Below are positions 26,157 to 34,740 of a stretch of 64,000 bases of DNA, in pieces. This DNA is from Mycolicibacterium rhodesiae. Its GTDB lineage: Bacteria; Actinomycetota; Actinomycetes; Mycobacteriales; Mycobacteriaceae. The notes beneath the pieces are model-generated. The model searched no databases and was not told the DNA's origin. It saw only the letters and a list, made by a program, of their open reading frames with translations. The position numbers were made by a program, and so were the translations under genes. The DNA lies in assembly GCF_002086695.1 (NCBI RefSeq), contig NZ_MVIH01000002.1, positions 186,001 through 250,000 of the forward strand. Direction: 5' to 3'. Position 1 is the first letter of the stretch. Each line of letters begins with the position of its first letter.

Positions 26157-26999
26157 GTGACGACGCCCGAGCGAACGACCGGCATGCAGGACCCGGAGAC
26201 TCCGGAAAGTGTCATCACCCGGTTCGGCATCGAGACGCTCGACGAGAACTTCACCGAGTTCACCGTCGTGGCCTCGATGCCGGTGGGCCACCTGACCAAC
26301 CCGTTCACTCAGATGCCGACGATCGGGCCGCTGGCCATCCTGGTCGACGATGTCGGCGGCCGGGCGAACTTCTATCGCCGCGGCGCGGGCCAATGGACGG
26401 TGTCCAGCGAGCTGTCCATCGAACTCAGCCCCGACGGGATCGACAGCCTGCAGGCAGCGCCGGACGAACCCGTCGTGGCGAGCAGTCGCCCGCTCGGACC
26501 GCATGGCGCCACGCTGCTGTCCATCTGCACGCTGAGCCACCGCGGCAGCACGATCGGCGGCGGCACCGTGCGCACGGTCGCCATCAGCGGTGGGCCCGAC
26601 GCGCCCATCCATCGCGGACCGGACACGTTGGTGCGCACGCGGGAGACGACGCTGGCGGAGTTGATGTCGACCGAGACGCACCCGGACGACGACGGCACGT
26701 ATCGGATGGACCAGCGGCCCGATCCGATCATCAACAACCTGATCGGGATCGTGCACGGCGGGGTCAGCAGCGCCGGACTGGAACTCGTTGCCTCGGCGGC
26801 GATCAACCACGGGCAGTCCGAACCGCTGCGCACCGCATCGCTGCGGGTGAACTTCCTGCGGCCGTTCTTCGCAGGCGACAAATCCCGTTACGAGGGAACC
26901 GCACTGCGGGTCGGACGCAACTCGGCCGTCGGCGATGCCCGGGCTGTCGGTGACGACGGCAAGGTGGCGATCTTGGCGCGTGTCACGGGATACCGGTGA
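26157..26999 (+). CDS. Thioesterase-like double-hotdog protein (PaaI-type)
   Basis: A 280-residue protein with two hotdog-like halves. The first contains NPFTQMPTIGPLAILVDDVGGRANFYR, resembling the lipid-binding helix of PaaI thioesterases; the second has IINNLIGIVHGGVSSAGLELVASAA, the classic HGG segment of acyl-CoA thioesterases, then LRVNFLRPFFAGD. The start is GTG at 26157. It lies at the head of a three-gene unit with two FadE genes, with only short or negative spacing, so it likely hydrolyses an acyl-CoA in the same pathway. Whether the first half is catalytic or structural is unclear. Confidence 0.8.
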   Translation: MTTPERTTGMQDPETPESVITRFGIETLDENFTEFTVVASMPVGHLTNPFTQMPTIGPLAILVDDVGGRANFYRRGAGQWTVSSELSIELSPDGIDSLQAAPDEPVVASSRPLGPHGATLLSICTLSHRGSTIGGGTVRTVAISGGPDAPIHRGPDTLVRTRETTLAELMSTETHPDDDGTYRMDQRPDPIINNLIGIVHGGVSSAGLELVASAAINHGQSEPLRTASLRVNFLRPFFAGDKSRYEGTALRVGRNSAVGDARAVGDDGKVAILARVTGYR

Positions 27000-27004
27000 G
27001 GACC

Positions 27005-28204
27005 ATGACCGACGACTTTGCGACGCTGTGCGCCAACGAGCCCGAGCTGGCGACGCTGCGGGCCTCGATCCGGGACTTCCTGACCGCCGATCGTGCCGAA
27101 TTCGGTTGGCAGCCCGCCGTGGACGCGTGGCTGTCGAGTTGGGACGAGGGGTTCAGCGCCCGCCTGGGCGCGGCAGGATTCCTCGGCCTGACCATTCCGC
27201 GCGAATACGGCGGGCAGGGACTGAGCCATCTGCATCGCTATGTGGTGACCGAGGAACTGCTGGCGATCGGCGCGCCGGTGGCTGCGCACTGGATCGCCGA
27301 CCGCCAGGTCGCTCCCGGGCTGCTGGCCTACGGCTCCGAAGAGCAACGGCAACGGTTACTACCCAAAATTGCTGCCGGACAATACTTCTCCGCGATCGGC
27401 ATGAGTGAGCCACAGGCCGGGTCCGACCTGGCCGCCTCAGCCGCAAAAGCGACCAAGACCGAAGGCGGCTGGCTGCTGTCGGGCACCAAGGTGTGGACCA
27501 GCGGTGCGCACCTGGCCCATCAAATCGTGGTGCTGGCTCGCACCAGCCCGGTCGACCCGGACCGCCGTCACGCCGGATTCAGCCAGTTCATCGTGCCGAC
27601 GGCTCGATCGATTCCCGAGTCGCTGCGCTCCTGCCCTCCGAGCCACGGCATCACGATCAGCCCCATTGTGATCATGTCGGGTGAGCACCATTTCAACGAG
27701 GTGACCTTCGACGACGTGTTCATCAGCGACGACAATCTGCTCGGCGAGGTCGGCAACGGCTGGCATCAGGTCACCGCTGAGCTGTCGTTCGAACGCAGTG
27801 GCCCGGAACGCATCCTGAGCACCGCCGCGCTGCTGACCGCACTGGTGGCGCTGCTGGCCGGCCAGGACGATCTCGACGACCACGCCGCCGCGGCCGTCGG
27901 TGACTTGCTGGCCCGGGTGATCTCGTTGCGGCAGCTGTCGGTGTCGGTGGCCAGGGCGCTGGCCGCCGGGCAGTCACCGGTCAACGAGGCTGCACTGGTC
28001 AAGGACCTGGGCACCCGCTTCGAGCAGGAGTCGGTGGAGTTGGCGGCGGACCTGTTCGGCTACGCCGCGACCGACGCACCTGATCGAGACCGGGTGGCCG
28101 CGCTGCTGAACGTGGCACGGCTGCACTCGCCACTGTTCACTTTGCGTGGCGGAACCAACGAGGTGCTGCGCGGTGTGGTGGCCCGCGGAATGGGGCTGAG
28201 ATGA
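27005..28204 (+). CDS. Acyl-CoA dehydrogenase, first member of a FadE pair
   Basis: A 399-residue acyl-CoA dehydrogenase. AIGMSEPQAGSDLAASAAKA is the FAD/substrate-binding signature, VWTSGAHLAHQIVVLART follows, and the C-terminus ends LRGGTNEVLRGVVARGMGLR. ATG at 27005 has GAGG just upstream; a GTG at 26996 that overlaps the thioesterase stop is an alternative. It overlaps the second FadE gene by ATGA. In mycobacteria such adjacent unequal FadE genes usually encode alpha2beta2 heterotetramers acting on bulky substrates such as steroid side-chain CoA esters. Confidence 0.88.
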   Translation: MTDDFATLCANEPELATLRASIRDFLTADRAEFGWQPAVDAWLSSWDEGFSARLGAAGFLGLTIPREYGGQGLSHLHRYVVTEELLAIGAPVAAHWIADRQVAPGLLAYGSEEQRQRLLPKIAAGQYFSAIGMSEPQAGSDLAASAAKATKTEGGWLLSGTKVWTSGAHLAHQIVVLARTSPVDPDRRHAGFSQFIVPTARSIPESLRSCPPSHGITISPIVIMSGEHHFNEVTFDDVFISDDNLLGEVGNGWHQVTAELSFERSGPERILSTAALLTALVALLAGQDDLDDHAAAAVGDLLARVISLRQLSVSVARALAAGQSPVNEAALVKDLGTRFEQESVELAADLFGYAATDAPDRDRVAALLNVARLHSPLFTLRGGTNEVLRGVVARGMGLR

Positions 28205-29247
28205 CGCGGGTGCTGACCGGCGGGGTATTCGTAACAGACAGTGGCACAGATGAATTGGCCGATCTGCGGCAGCTCGCCGGGGACATCGGTGCCCGGTCCT
28301 CCGAGGAGCGGATCGGTCATCGCGGTCTGCCGGACGACTTCGACACCGTCGCGTGGGGACATCTGCAGGACGCCGGGCTGACCCGCCTGACCAGTGATCC
28401 CGAATCGGGTGGTGGCCCAACGGAATCGGCGGTGGTGCTGCGGGCGCTGGCCCGGTATGCGGTCACCGTCCCGTTGGCTGAAACCGATGTGCTCGCCGCC
28501 TGGCTGGCTGCGAAGGCCGGCCTTGCGGTTCCCGACGAGGGGCCATTGACGATCGCGATCGGCAACACCGGGACGCCAACCGTCAGCGGCGTTCCGTATG
28601 CGGGTGCCGCCAGCGCGGTGGTGGTGGCGCTGCGCGACGGCGCCACACTCGCGGTGGCTGTCACCGAGCCGACGATCACCGACATCGGACACAACCTGGG
28701 CGGTGAACCGCGCGCCACGATCGCGGTGCCGGCGGACGGCTTTGTCACCGTCGACGGCGCTGCCGAGGAGCTCACGCGCCGCGGCGCCTGGGCACGCTGC
28801 ATCCAGGCACTCGGCGCGCTGGATGCCGCGGTCGAGTTCTCGGTGGCACACACCCGGGAGCGGGTGCAGTTCGGCCGTCCGTTGAGCGCGTTCCAGGCCG
28901 TTCAACACACACTGGCCTCGATGGCCGGCGAGGTGGAGCGGGCGCGCGCGGCCACCGAGCTGGCCGTCGCCGCCGTCGCGGTCCACGGATTCGACAGCGT
29001 CCAAGCCGATTACGCCGTCACCGTCGCCAAGGTGGTGCTGGGCCGGGTTGTACCGACCGTGGTCACGGCCGCCCACCAGCTGCACGGCGCCATCGGCGTG
29101 ACGCTCGAGCACCGCTTGTGGCTGGCGACGATGCGCGCGCGCAGCTGGATCGACGAGTTCGGTGACACCGCCTGGCACGCAAGGAGACTGGGCCGGATGG
29201 CGTTGGCGGCCGACGACCCGTGGGACTTCGTGGTCGGCGGGGTGTAG
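28201..29247 (+). CDS. Acyl-CoA dehydrogenase, second member of a FadE pair
   Basis: A 348-residue acyl-CoA dehydrogenase-like protein, shorter and more divergent than its partner. The N-terminal alpha domain is weakly conserved; the C-terminal helical domain is clear: FSVAHTRERVQFGRPLSAFQAVQHTLASMAGEVERA, then HQLHGAIGVTLEHRLWL. The ATGA overlap with the preceding FadE implies coupled synthesis and a common complex. No typical catalytic glutamate motif is obvious in this chain. It ends one base before the convergent echA1 stop. Confidence 0.85.
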   Translation: MTRVLTGGVFVTDSGTDELADLRQLAGDIGARSSEERIGHRGLPDDFDTVAWGHLQDAGLTRLTSDPESGGGPTESAVVLRALARYAVTVPLAETDVLAAWLAAKAGLAVPDEGPLTIAIGNTGTPTVSGVPYAGAASAVVVALRDGATLAVAVTEPTITDIGHNLGGEPRATIAVPADGFVTVDGAAEELTRRGAWARCIQALGALDAAVEFSVAHTRERVQFGRPLSAFQAVQHTLASMAGEVERARAATELAVAAVAVHGFDSVQADYAVTVAKVVLGRVVPTVVTAAHQLHGAIGVTLEHRLWLATMRARSWIDEFGDTAWHARRLGRMALAADDPWDFVVGGV

Positions 29248-29248
29248 C

Positions 29249-30031
29249 TCAGCTGCCCGTCCAGTTGGGGGCGCGCTTCTCGGCGAACGCGATCGCGCCT
29301 TCCTGGGCGTCCTTCGACCCGAACACCGGCATCATGATCTTCGCCTGCTTCTTCCACTGTTCCTCGGGCGACCAGCCGCGCGACTCGGTGATGATCCGCT
29401 TGGTGGCGGCCACGGCGAGCGGGCCGTTGACGGTGATCCGCTCCGCCAGCTCGATCGCCGCATCCAGCGCGTGCCCCGGCTCGGCCAGCGCGTTGACCAG
29501 ACCCAGCTCGTGTGCGCGCACCGCGGACAGGTTCTCGCCGGTCAGCGCCAGCTCCATCGCGATCTGATACGGGATGCGCTGCGGCAGCCGGAGCAGCCCG
29601 CCGCCGCCGGCCACCAGGCCACGCTTGACCTCCGGGATACCGAACGCCGAATCGTTGGCCGCCACGATCAGATCGGTGGCCAGCGCCAGCTCCGTCCCGC
29701 CGGCCAGCGCGTACCCCTCGACCGCGGCGATCAGCGGCTTGAGCGGCGGCCGCTCGGTGAAGCCCAGGCCACGACCCTCGGCCACCACGTTCTCCCCGCG
29801 GGCGAACGCCTTGAGGTCCATGCCCGCACAGAACGAGCCGCCGGCCCCGGTCACGATTCCGACGGACAGGCCGGCGTCGTCGTCGAGCTCGTCCATGGCG
29901 GCGGCCAGACCATTGCTGACCGCGGCATTCACCGCGTTCTTGGCCTTGGGCCGGTTGATGGTGATGATCAGAATTCGGCCGCGGCGCTCGGTGAGTACGG
30001 CGGGCTCTTCGGTAACGGCGTTTTCAGTCAC
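29249..30031 (-). CDS. echA1: Enoyl-CoA hydratase EchA1-like
   Basis: A 260-residue crotonase. Oxyanion-hole residues lie in SFCAGMDLKAF (about 66-76) and in EGYALAGGTELAL. Both hydratase glutamates are present, E114 (GGTELA) and E134 (GIPEVKRGL), so hydration of enoyl-CoA is expected rather than a different crotonase reaction. Length and position between the Rv0223c-like and Rv0221-like genes match Rv0222/EchA1. It is divergent from an acyltransferase/FadD operon across an 88-base region that holds a KstR-type box. Confidence 0.85.
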   Translation of the reverse strand: MTENAVTEEPAVLTERRGRILIITINRPKAKNAVNAAVSNGLAAAMDELDDDAGLSVGIVTGAGGSFCAGMDLKAFARGENVVAEGRGLGFTERPPLKPLIAAVEGYALAGGTELALATDLIVAANDSAFGIPEVKRGLVAGGGGLLRLPQRIPYQIAMELALTGENLSAVRAHELGLVNALAEPGHALDAAIELAERITVNGPLAVAATKRIITESRGWSPEEQWKKQAKIMMPVFGSKDAQEGAIAFAEKRAPNWTGS

Positions 30032-30089
30032 GTTCGGAATGGTAACTATCCAGGTACGGCGAGCGCGGCCAGGCCGGTACCATCAAAAC

Positions 30090-30103
30090 TAGAACACGTT
30101 CCA
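30090..30103. promoter_or_regulatory. KstR-type operator
   Basis: The 14-mer TAGAACACGTTCCA fits every fixed position of the KstR consensus TNNAACNNGTTNNA and contains the perfect repeat GAAC-AC-GTTC. It lies 17 bases before the acyltransferase start, just after TACCAT (30078-30083), a plausible -10. KstR is the TetR repressor of cholesterol catabolism in mycobacteria, so the downstream acyltransferase-fadD-esterase operon is a candidate member of that regulon; echA1 on the other side could be too. Confidence 0.6.
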
Positions 30104-30119
30104 ATTCCTAGGAGGATGT

Positions 30120-30926
30120 GTGAGCCCGAGCGACGCGACACCCGCCGAGACGGAGAAATGGGACCCCGGTCTGGTCGAGAAGACCATGGGAGTGCTGCGT
30201 CCGTTCCTCAAGCTCTACCACCGCAGCGAGGTCCGCGGTCTCGACACATTCCCGGCCGGCGGTGCCCTGGTGGTGTCGAACCACTCCGGCGGCCTGTTCG
30301 CGATGGACGTGCCGGTATTCGCGCTCGGCTTCTACGAGCACTTCGGCTATGACCGGCCGGTCTACACCCTAAGCCATGACCTGGTGCTGACCGGCCCCAC
30401 AGCGGGCTTCTTCAAACGCAACGGCTTCATCCACGCCAATCACGAGAACGCCGATGAAGCCCTGCGCTCCGGCGGCGTGGTGGTGGTCTTCCCCGGTGGC
30501 GATTACGACGTCTACCGGCCGACCTTGGCCCAGAACAAGATCGACTTCGACGGCCGCACCGGCTACGTCAAGGCCGCCATCAACGCCGGCGTTCCGATCG
30601 TGCCGACGGTGGCGATCGGCGGGCAGGAAAGCCAGATTTTCCTGTCCCGCGGGACCGGCCTGGCCAAGACGCTGCGACTGGACAAGCTGTTGCGAGCGAA
30701 GATCCTGCCGATCTCGTTCGGCTTCCCGTTCGGACTCAGCGCCGTCATCCCGGTGAACGTGCCGCTGCCCACCAAGATCGTGGTCCGCGCGCTCGAGCCG
30801 ATCAACATCACCGAGCAGTTCGGCGAAGACCCCGACATCCACGCCGTCGACGCCTATGTGCGCGGCGTCATGCAACGGGCGCTGGACGAACTGGCCGCCG
30901 AACGTCGCCTTCCGGTGATCGGCTGA
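30120..30926 (+). CDS. Lysophospholipid/diacylglycerol acyltransferase-like (LPLAT superfamily)
   Basis: A 268-residue LPLAT-fold protein. The catalytic histidine is H55 in VVSNHSGGLFAMD; the spacing to the acidic residue (D63) is longer than HX4D and resembles the MGAT/DAGAT-like branch common in mycobacteria. VVFPGGDYDVYRP and GVPIVPTVAIGGQE match later family blocks, the latter with the usual Gly-Gly. No long membrane helix is seen. A GTG start follows GGAGGA at short spacing. Its stop overlaps the FadD start (TGATG), so acyl-CoA made by that ligase may be its donor. Confidence 0.82.
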   Translation: MSPSDATPAETEKWDPGLVEKTMGVLRPFLKLYHRSEVRGLDTFPAGGALVVSNHSGGLFAMDVPVFALGFYEHFGYDRPVYTLSHDLVLTGPTAGFFKRNGFIHANHENADEALRSGGVVVVFPGGDYDVYRPTLAQNKIDFDGRTGYVKAAINAGVPIVPTVAIGGQESQIFLSRGTGLAKTLRLDKLLRAKILPISFGFPFGLSAVIPVNVPLPTKIVVRALEPINITEQFGEDPDIHAVDAYVRGVMQRALDELAAERRLPVIG

Positions 30927-32551
30927 TGGACCTGCTGTCCCGGTTGACGTCCGTCGGCGACGCCGTCGTCACGCTGGCCAAGGCCGGCTTCCTGACCCCG
31001 ATGCGTCCCGACCGGACGGTCGCGATGGTGAATGCCGCGCGCGCCGAGGGCTTGTCGATCGCCACCGGGTTCGCGACCGCCGCGGCCCGCCGCCCCGACA
31101 GTCCCGGCCTGATCGACGAGCTGGGCACCCTGACCTGGCGTGAACTCGACCAGCGAGCCCATGCACTGGCAGCCGCGCTGCAGCAGTTGCCGGGTGGCAC
31201 ACCCGAAGTGGTCGGCATCATGGCCCGCAACCACCGCGGGTTCGTCGAGTCGCTGATCGCCGCCACCCGCATCGGCGCCGACGTCTTGCTGCTCAACACC
31301 TCGTTCGCCGGCCCGGCGCTGGCCGAGGTGGTCAACCGCGAACACGCCGACGTCGTGATCTACGACGAGGAATTCACCGGATCGGTGGACCGGGCAGTGG
31401 CCGACCGGCCGGAGGCCATCCGCATCCTGGCCTGGACCGACGAGGCGACGGACGCACCTACCGTCGAAAAGCTGATCGAGGCGCATTCGGGTCAACGGGC
31501 GGCCAAGAGTGAGCGCAACAGCAAGCTGATTCTGCTGACCTCCGGAACCACCGGAACGCCCAAGGGCGCCAAGCACTCCGGCGGCGGGGCGAGCAATCTC
31601 ATCGCGATCTTGAGTCGCACGCCGTGGCGGCTGGGCGAGACCACCGTGGTGGTCGCACCGATGTTCCACGCCTGGGGCTTCTCGCAGCTGGTGTTCGCCT
31701 CGGCGATGGCCTGCACCGTGGTGACCCGGCGCAAGTTCGATCCGGAGGCGACGCTGGCCCTGGTCGACAAGTACAAGGCCACCGGCTTGTGTGTGGTTCC
31801 GGTGATGTTCGACCGCATCATGGACCTGCCCGATGACGTTCGCGCCAAATACAGCGGCCGCACACTGCGGTTCGCGGCCTGCTCGGGATCGCGGATGCGG
31901 CCCGACGTCGTCACCAAGTTCATGGACGAATTCGGCGACGTCATCTACAACAACTACAACGCCACCGAAGCAGGCATGATCGCCACCGCGACCCCGACCG
32001 ACCTGCGGGCCGCACCCGATACGGCGGGAAAGCCTGCCGTGGGTACCGAAATCCGGATCTACGACGACGAGTTCAACACGGTTCCCACCGGCGAGGTCGG
32101 GCGGATCTTCGTGAAGAACTCCACCCAGTTCGACGGCTACACCTCCGGCAACACCAAGGACTTTCACGACGGCTTCATGTCGTCGGGCGACATCGGCCGC
32201 CTCGACGACGCGGGCCGGCTGTTCGTGGTGGGCCGCGACGACGAGATGATCGTCTCGGGCGGTGAGAACGTGTACCCGATCGAGGTGGAGAAGACGCTGG
32301 CCGGGCACGCGGAGGTGGCCGAAGCGACGGTGCTGGGCGTTGACGACGAACAGTTCGGCCAGCGGCTGGTGGCCTTCGTGGTCCTCACCGACGGCGCGAC
32401 CGCGAACCCGGACGACCTGAAGGCGCACGTCCGGGAGAACTTGGCCAACTACAAGGTTCCCCGGGAGATCACCATCCTGAGTGAACTGCCGCGCGGAAGC
32501 ACTGGCAAAATCCTGCGTAATGAACTCATCGCTCACACGGCTGACGGCTGA
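30926..32551 (+). CDS. Long-chain acyl-CoA synthetase (FadD)
   Basis: A 541-residue fatty-acyl-CoA ligase. The P-loop LLTSGTTGTPKGAKHSG is near residues 203-219, YNNYNATEAGMIATATP is the adenine motif, SSGDIGRLDDAGRLFVVGRDDEM the hinge, and the catalytic lysine is in LPRGSTGKILRNEL near the end. Length is typical of FadD. It starts inside the stop of the acyltransferase gene and overlaps the esterase gene downstream by 32 bases. The set (acyltransferase, ligase, esterase, membrane protein) behind a KstR box suggests lipid or sterol-linked metabolism. The FadD4 counterpart by position is the partial gene at the right edge, not this one. Confidence 0.88.
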   Translation: MDLLSRLTSVGDAVVTLAKAGFLTPMRPDRTVAMVNAARAEGLSIATGFATAAARRPDSPGLIDELGTLTWRELDQRAHALAAALQQLPGGTPEVVGIMARNHRGFVESLIAATRIGADVLLLNTSFAGPALAEVVNREHADVVIYDEEFTGSVDRAVADRPEAIRILAWTDEATDAPTVEKLIEAHSGQRAAKSERNSKLILLTSGTTGTPKGAKHSGGGASNLIAILSRTPWRLGETTVVVAPMFHAWGFSQLVFASAMACTVVTRRKFDPEATLALVDKYKATGLCVVPVMFDRIMDLPDDVRAKYSGRTLRFAACSGSRMRPDVVTKFMDEFGDVIYNNYNATEAGMIATATPTDLRAAPDTAGKPAVGTEIRIYDDEFNTVPTGEVGRIFVKNSTQFDGYTSGNTKDFHDGFMSSGDIGRLDDAGRLFVVGRDDEMIVSGGENVYPIEVEKTLAGHAEVAEATVLGVDDEQFGQRLVAFVVLTDGATANPDDLKAHVRENLANYKVPREITILSELPRGSTGKILRNELIAHTADG

Positions 32552-33806
32552 GCTGCGGCGCCCGCGCCCGCTGGCCCGCGCGCTCGTCGAACTGGCCAAT
32601 GCCGCCAACGGATTTCGCCCACTGGGGCGCCAGGGCTACAAGACGCTGGTGGTCTTCTCCTTCGGCTGGCCCACCTCGGAAGTACCGATGCTCTACCTGG
32701 GCGGCTCCGTTCTCGACGCGGCACGGCGCGGCCTGCGCGGCGACTTCCGCGGCCGGCGAGGTGCCGCCGCCCTTGCGCTGACGGCCGCGTCATGGCTGTT
32801 CTTGCTGGCGATCCAGCGCCGCAATGTGACCACGCCGCGACCGGTGTTGCGCGACGCGCTGACCGAAGGGCTCGGCGAGAACTTCACCGATGTTCTGGAA
32901 ACTCTTCCGAGCGCGCCGTCCCCGTCGGGCCGACCCACGGCCTGGCGCACCACGTGGTCGCGTCGACGCTTCGTCGACAAGACGAGCACGATCAGCTACG
33001 GACCGCACGGCCGGGCCAATCTGGCCGACGTATGGCGCCGCCGCGACCTCCCCCGCGAGGGCAAGGCGCCGGTGCTGCTGGAGGTTCCCGGCGGCGCGTG
33101 GGCCATCGGCTGGCGCCGCCCTCAGGCCTACCCGTTGATGAGCCACCTCGCCGACCGCGGCTGGATCTGTGTGGCGATGAACTACCGGGTCAGTCCGGCG
33201 CACACCTGGCCGGACCACATCGTCGACGTCAAGCGTGCGCTGGCGTGGATCAAGGAAAACATCGCCGACTACGGCGGCGACCCCAATTTCGTTGCCATCA
33301 CCGGTGGTTCAGCAGGTGGGCATCTGGCGGCGCTGGCTGCCCTCACGCCCAACGACCCGGAGTACCAGCCTGGGTTCACCGATGCCGACACCTCCGTGGT
33401 GGCCGCGGTCCCGGTGTACGGCCGCTACGACTGGTACACCACGCACGGCAACGGCCGCCGCCAGTTCATCGGCTACCTCGAGCGCCTCGTCGTCAAGCGG
33501 CAGTTCAGCCGGTTCCGCGAGATCTACACCGCCGCATCACCGATCCGCCGGTTGCGCGCGGACGCACCGCCGTTCTTCATCCTGCACGGCGAGCACGACT
33601 CGGTGATCCCGGTCGACGAGGCGCGGGATTTCGTCGGCGAATTCCGCCAGGTGGCGCAGGCGCCGGTGCTGTATGCCGAATTGCCCGGCGCGCAGCACGC
33701 TTTCGACATCTTCTCCTCGCCGCGGGCACATCAGTCCGCCGAAGCGGTCGGACAGTTTCTGTCCTGGGTATACGCGAAGCGGATGAACAAGGGGGAGCAT
33801 GCGTAA
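32520..33806 (+). CDS. Alpha/beta-hydrolase esterase, LipC-like paralogue
   Basis: A 428-residue esterase. Residues 1-110 form a hydrophobic N-terminal region (TAASWLFLLAI is one likely membrane segment). The hydrolase domain has the nucleophile S264 in ITGGSAGGHLAAL, oxyanion segment EVPGGAWAIGW (in place of HGGG), the acid in LHGEHDSVIPVDEA and the histidine in LPGAQHAFDIF. It is a clear paralogue of the lipC-like gene at 36214, sharing the VPGGAW, YGRYDW and HGxxDSVIPV blocks. ATG at 32520 overlaps the fadD end by 32 bases. Likely membrane-associated carboxylesterase. Confidence 0.82.
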   Translation: MNSSLTRLTAELRRPRPLARALVELANAANGFRPLGRQGYKTLVVFSFGWPTSEVPMLYLGGSVLDAARRGLRGDFRGRRGAAALALTAASWLFLLAIQRRNVTTPRPVLRDALTEGLGENFTDVLETLPSAPSPSGRPTAWRTTWSRRRFVDKTSTISYGPHGRANLADVWRRRDLPREGKAPVLLEVPGGAWAIGWRRPQAYPLMSHLADRGWICVAMNYRVSPAHTWPDHIVDVKRALAWIKENIADYGGDPNFVAITGGSAGGHLAALAALTPNDPEYQPGFTDADTSVVAAVPVYGRYDWYTTHGNGRRQFIGYLERLVVKRQFSRFREIYTAASPIRRLRADAPPFFILHGEHDSVIPVDEARDFVGEFRQVAQAPVLYAELPGAQHAFDIFSSPRAHQSAEAVGQFLSWVYAKRMNKGEHA

Positions 33807-34740
33807 ACACATCCGACGGGTCCGTGATGTCGGGCTGCGCCGATTGATCATTGCCTCCGCGCTGCTGGTGGCGGTGATCGCGGCGAGTGTCGCGGGGTAT
33901 CTCACCAGCAGGAACAACACCGACCAGGAAAGTTACTTCGGCGACGGGGACAATCCGGACCGGGTCAACGTCACCGCCTGGATCACGAAGGTCGACTCAG
34001 CGACACAACAACTTTCGGTGACCATTATCGATGTGGCAGCGAGCGGTAAGCTGGCCGACCCGGACGGCAACTTCGCCCAGGATGTGACGCTGACGACGGC
34101 CGCGATCGGCAATTGGAAAGCCGAGATCAAGGCCGGCGATCCCGCCCCCGATATCGATCAGAAGGTCGGCGTCGACGGCGCGGTCACCGACTACCCGTTC
34201 GACCGGTACACCGGACGGCTCGAAGTCCATGTTTACGGCGCCGACGGAAGCAATATTCCGGTGGCGCTGACCGTGATCAACACCGACCCCTTCTTCGGGC
34301 TGAACACCTCGGCAGGAACATCCCAGAACGGCGGCGTGCTGGTGAATCTCGGTCTTCATCGCAGCATGCCCACGATCATCTTCGCGGTGTTCATCATGGT
34401 GCTGATGCTCGGCCTGGCGATCGGCGCGGTGGTGGCTGCCTTCTACATCCTGAACTGGCGGCGCGGCCTGATCTTCCCGGCCTGCTCCATGATGGCCGCG
34501 ATCCTGTTCGCGTTGATCCCCTTGCGCAATGCGGTGCCCGGCAATCCGCCGATCGGTTCGATCATCGACTTCGGGTCGTTCTTCATCGCGGAAGCGGTGA
34601 TCTCGATTTCGCTGATCTCCAGCATCGTCGTGGGCTTCCGGCACCAGCGAAAGATTGAGCTCGCCGAAAGCGCCACCACCGAGGTGCTGGACGAGACCCC
34701 GCTCGAGGACACCCCGACGGTGGCCGCGGAGCGACCCTAG
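33799..34740 (+). CDS. DUF4436-type membrane protein
   Basis: A 313-residue protein. One transmembrane segment at residues about 16-35 is followed by an extracytoplasmic beta-rich domain to about 190 (VNVTAWITKVDSATQQLSVTI, FDRYTGRLEVHVYG), then three further helices (TIIFAVFIMVLMLGLAIGAVV, LIFPACSMMAAILFALIP, FFIAEAVISISLISSIVVGF) and an acidic tail. This matches DUF4436, a family of unknown function. It overlaps the esterase gene by 8 bases. Its TAG stop shares the CTAG tetranucleotide with the stop of the convergent wax-ester synthase, so there is no intergenic terminator. Confidence 0.8.
   Translation: MRKHIRRVRDVGLRRLIIASALLVAVIAASVAGYLTSRNNTDQESYFGDGDNPDRVNVTAWITKVDSATQQLSVTIIDVAASGKLADPDGNFAQDVTLTTAAIGNWKAEIKAGDPAPDIDQKVGVDGAVTDYPFDRYTGRLEVHVYGADGSNIPVALTVINTDPFFGLNTSAGTSQNGGVLVNLGLHRSMPTIIFAVFIMVLMLGLAIGAVVAAFYILNWRRGLIFPACSMMAAILFALIPLRNAVPGNPPIGSIIDFGSFFIAEAVISISLISSIVVGFRHQRKIELAESATTEVLDETPLEDTPTVAAERP

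Noticed and set aside
30854..32608. 584-codon minus-strand frame opposite the FadD at 30926
   Set aside because: FadD carries all adenylation motifs; the opposite frame has no recognisable domain.
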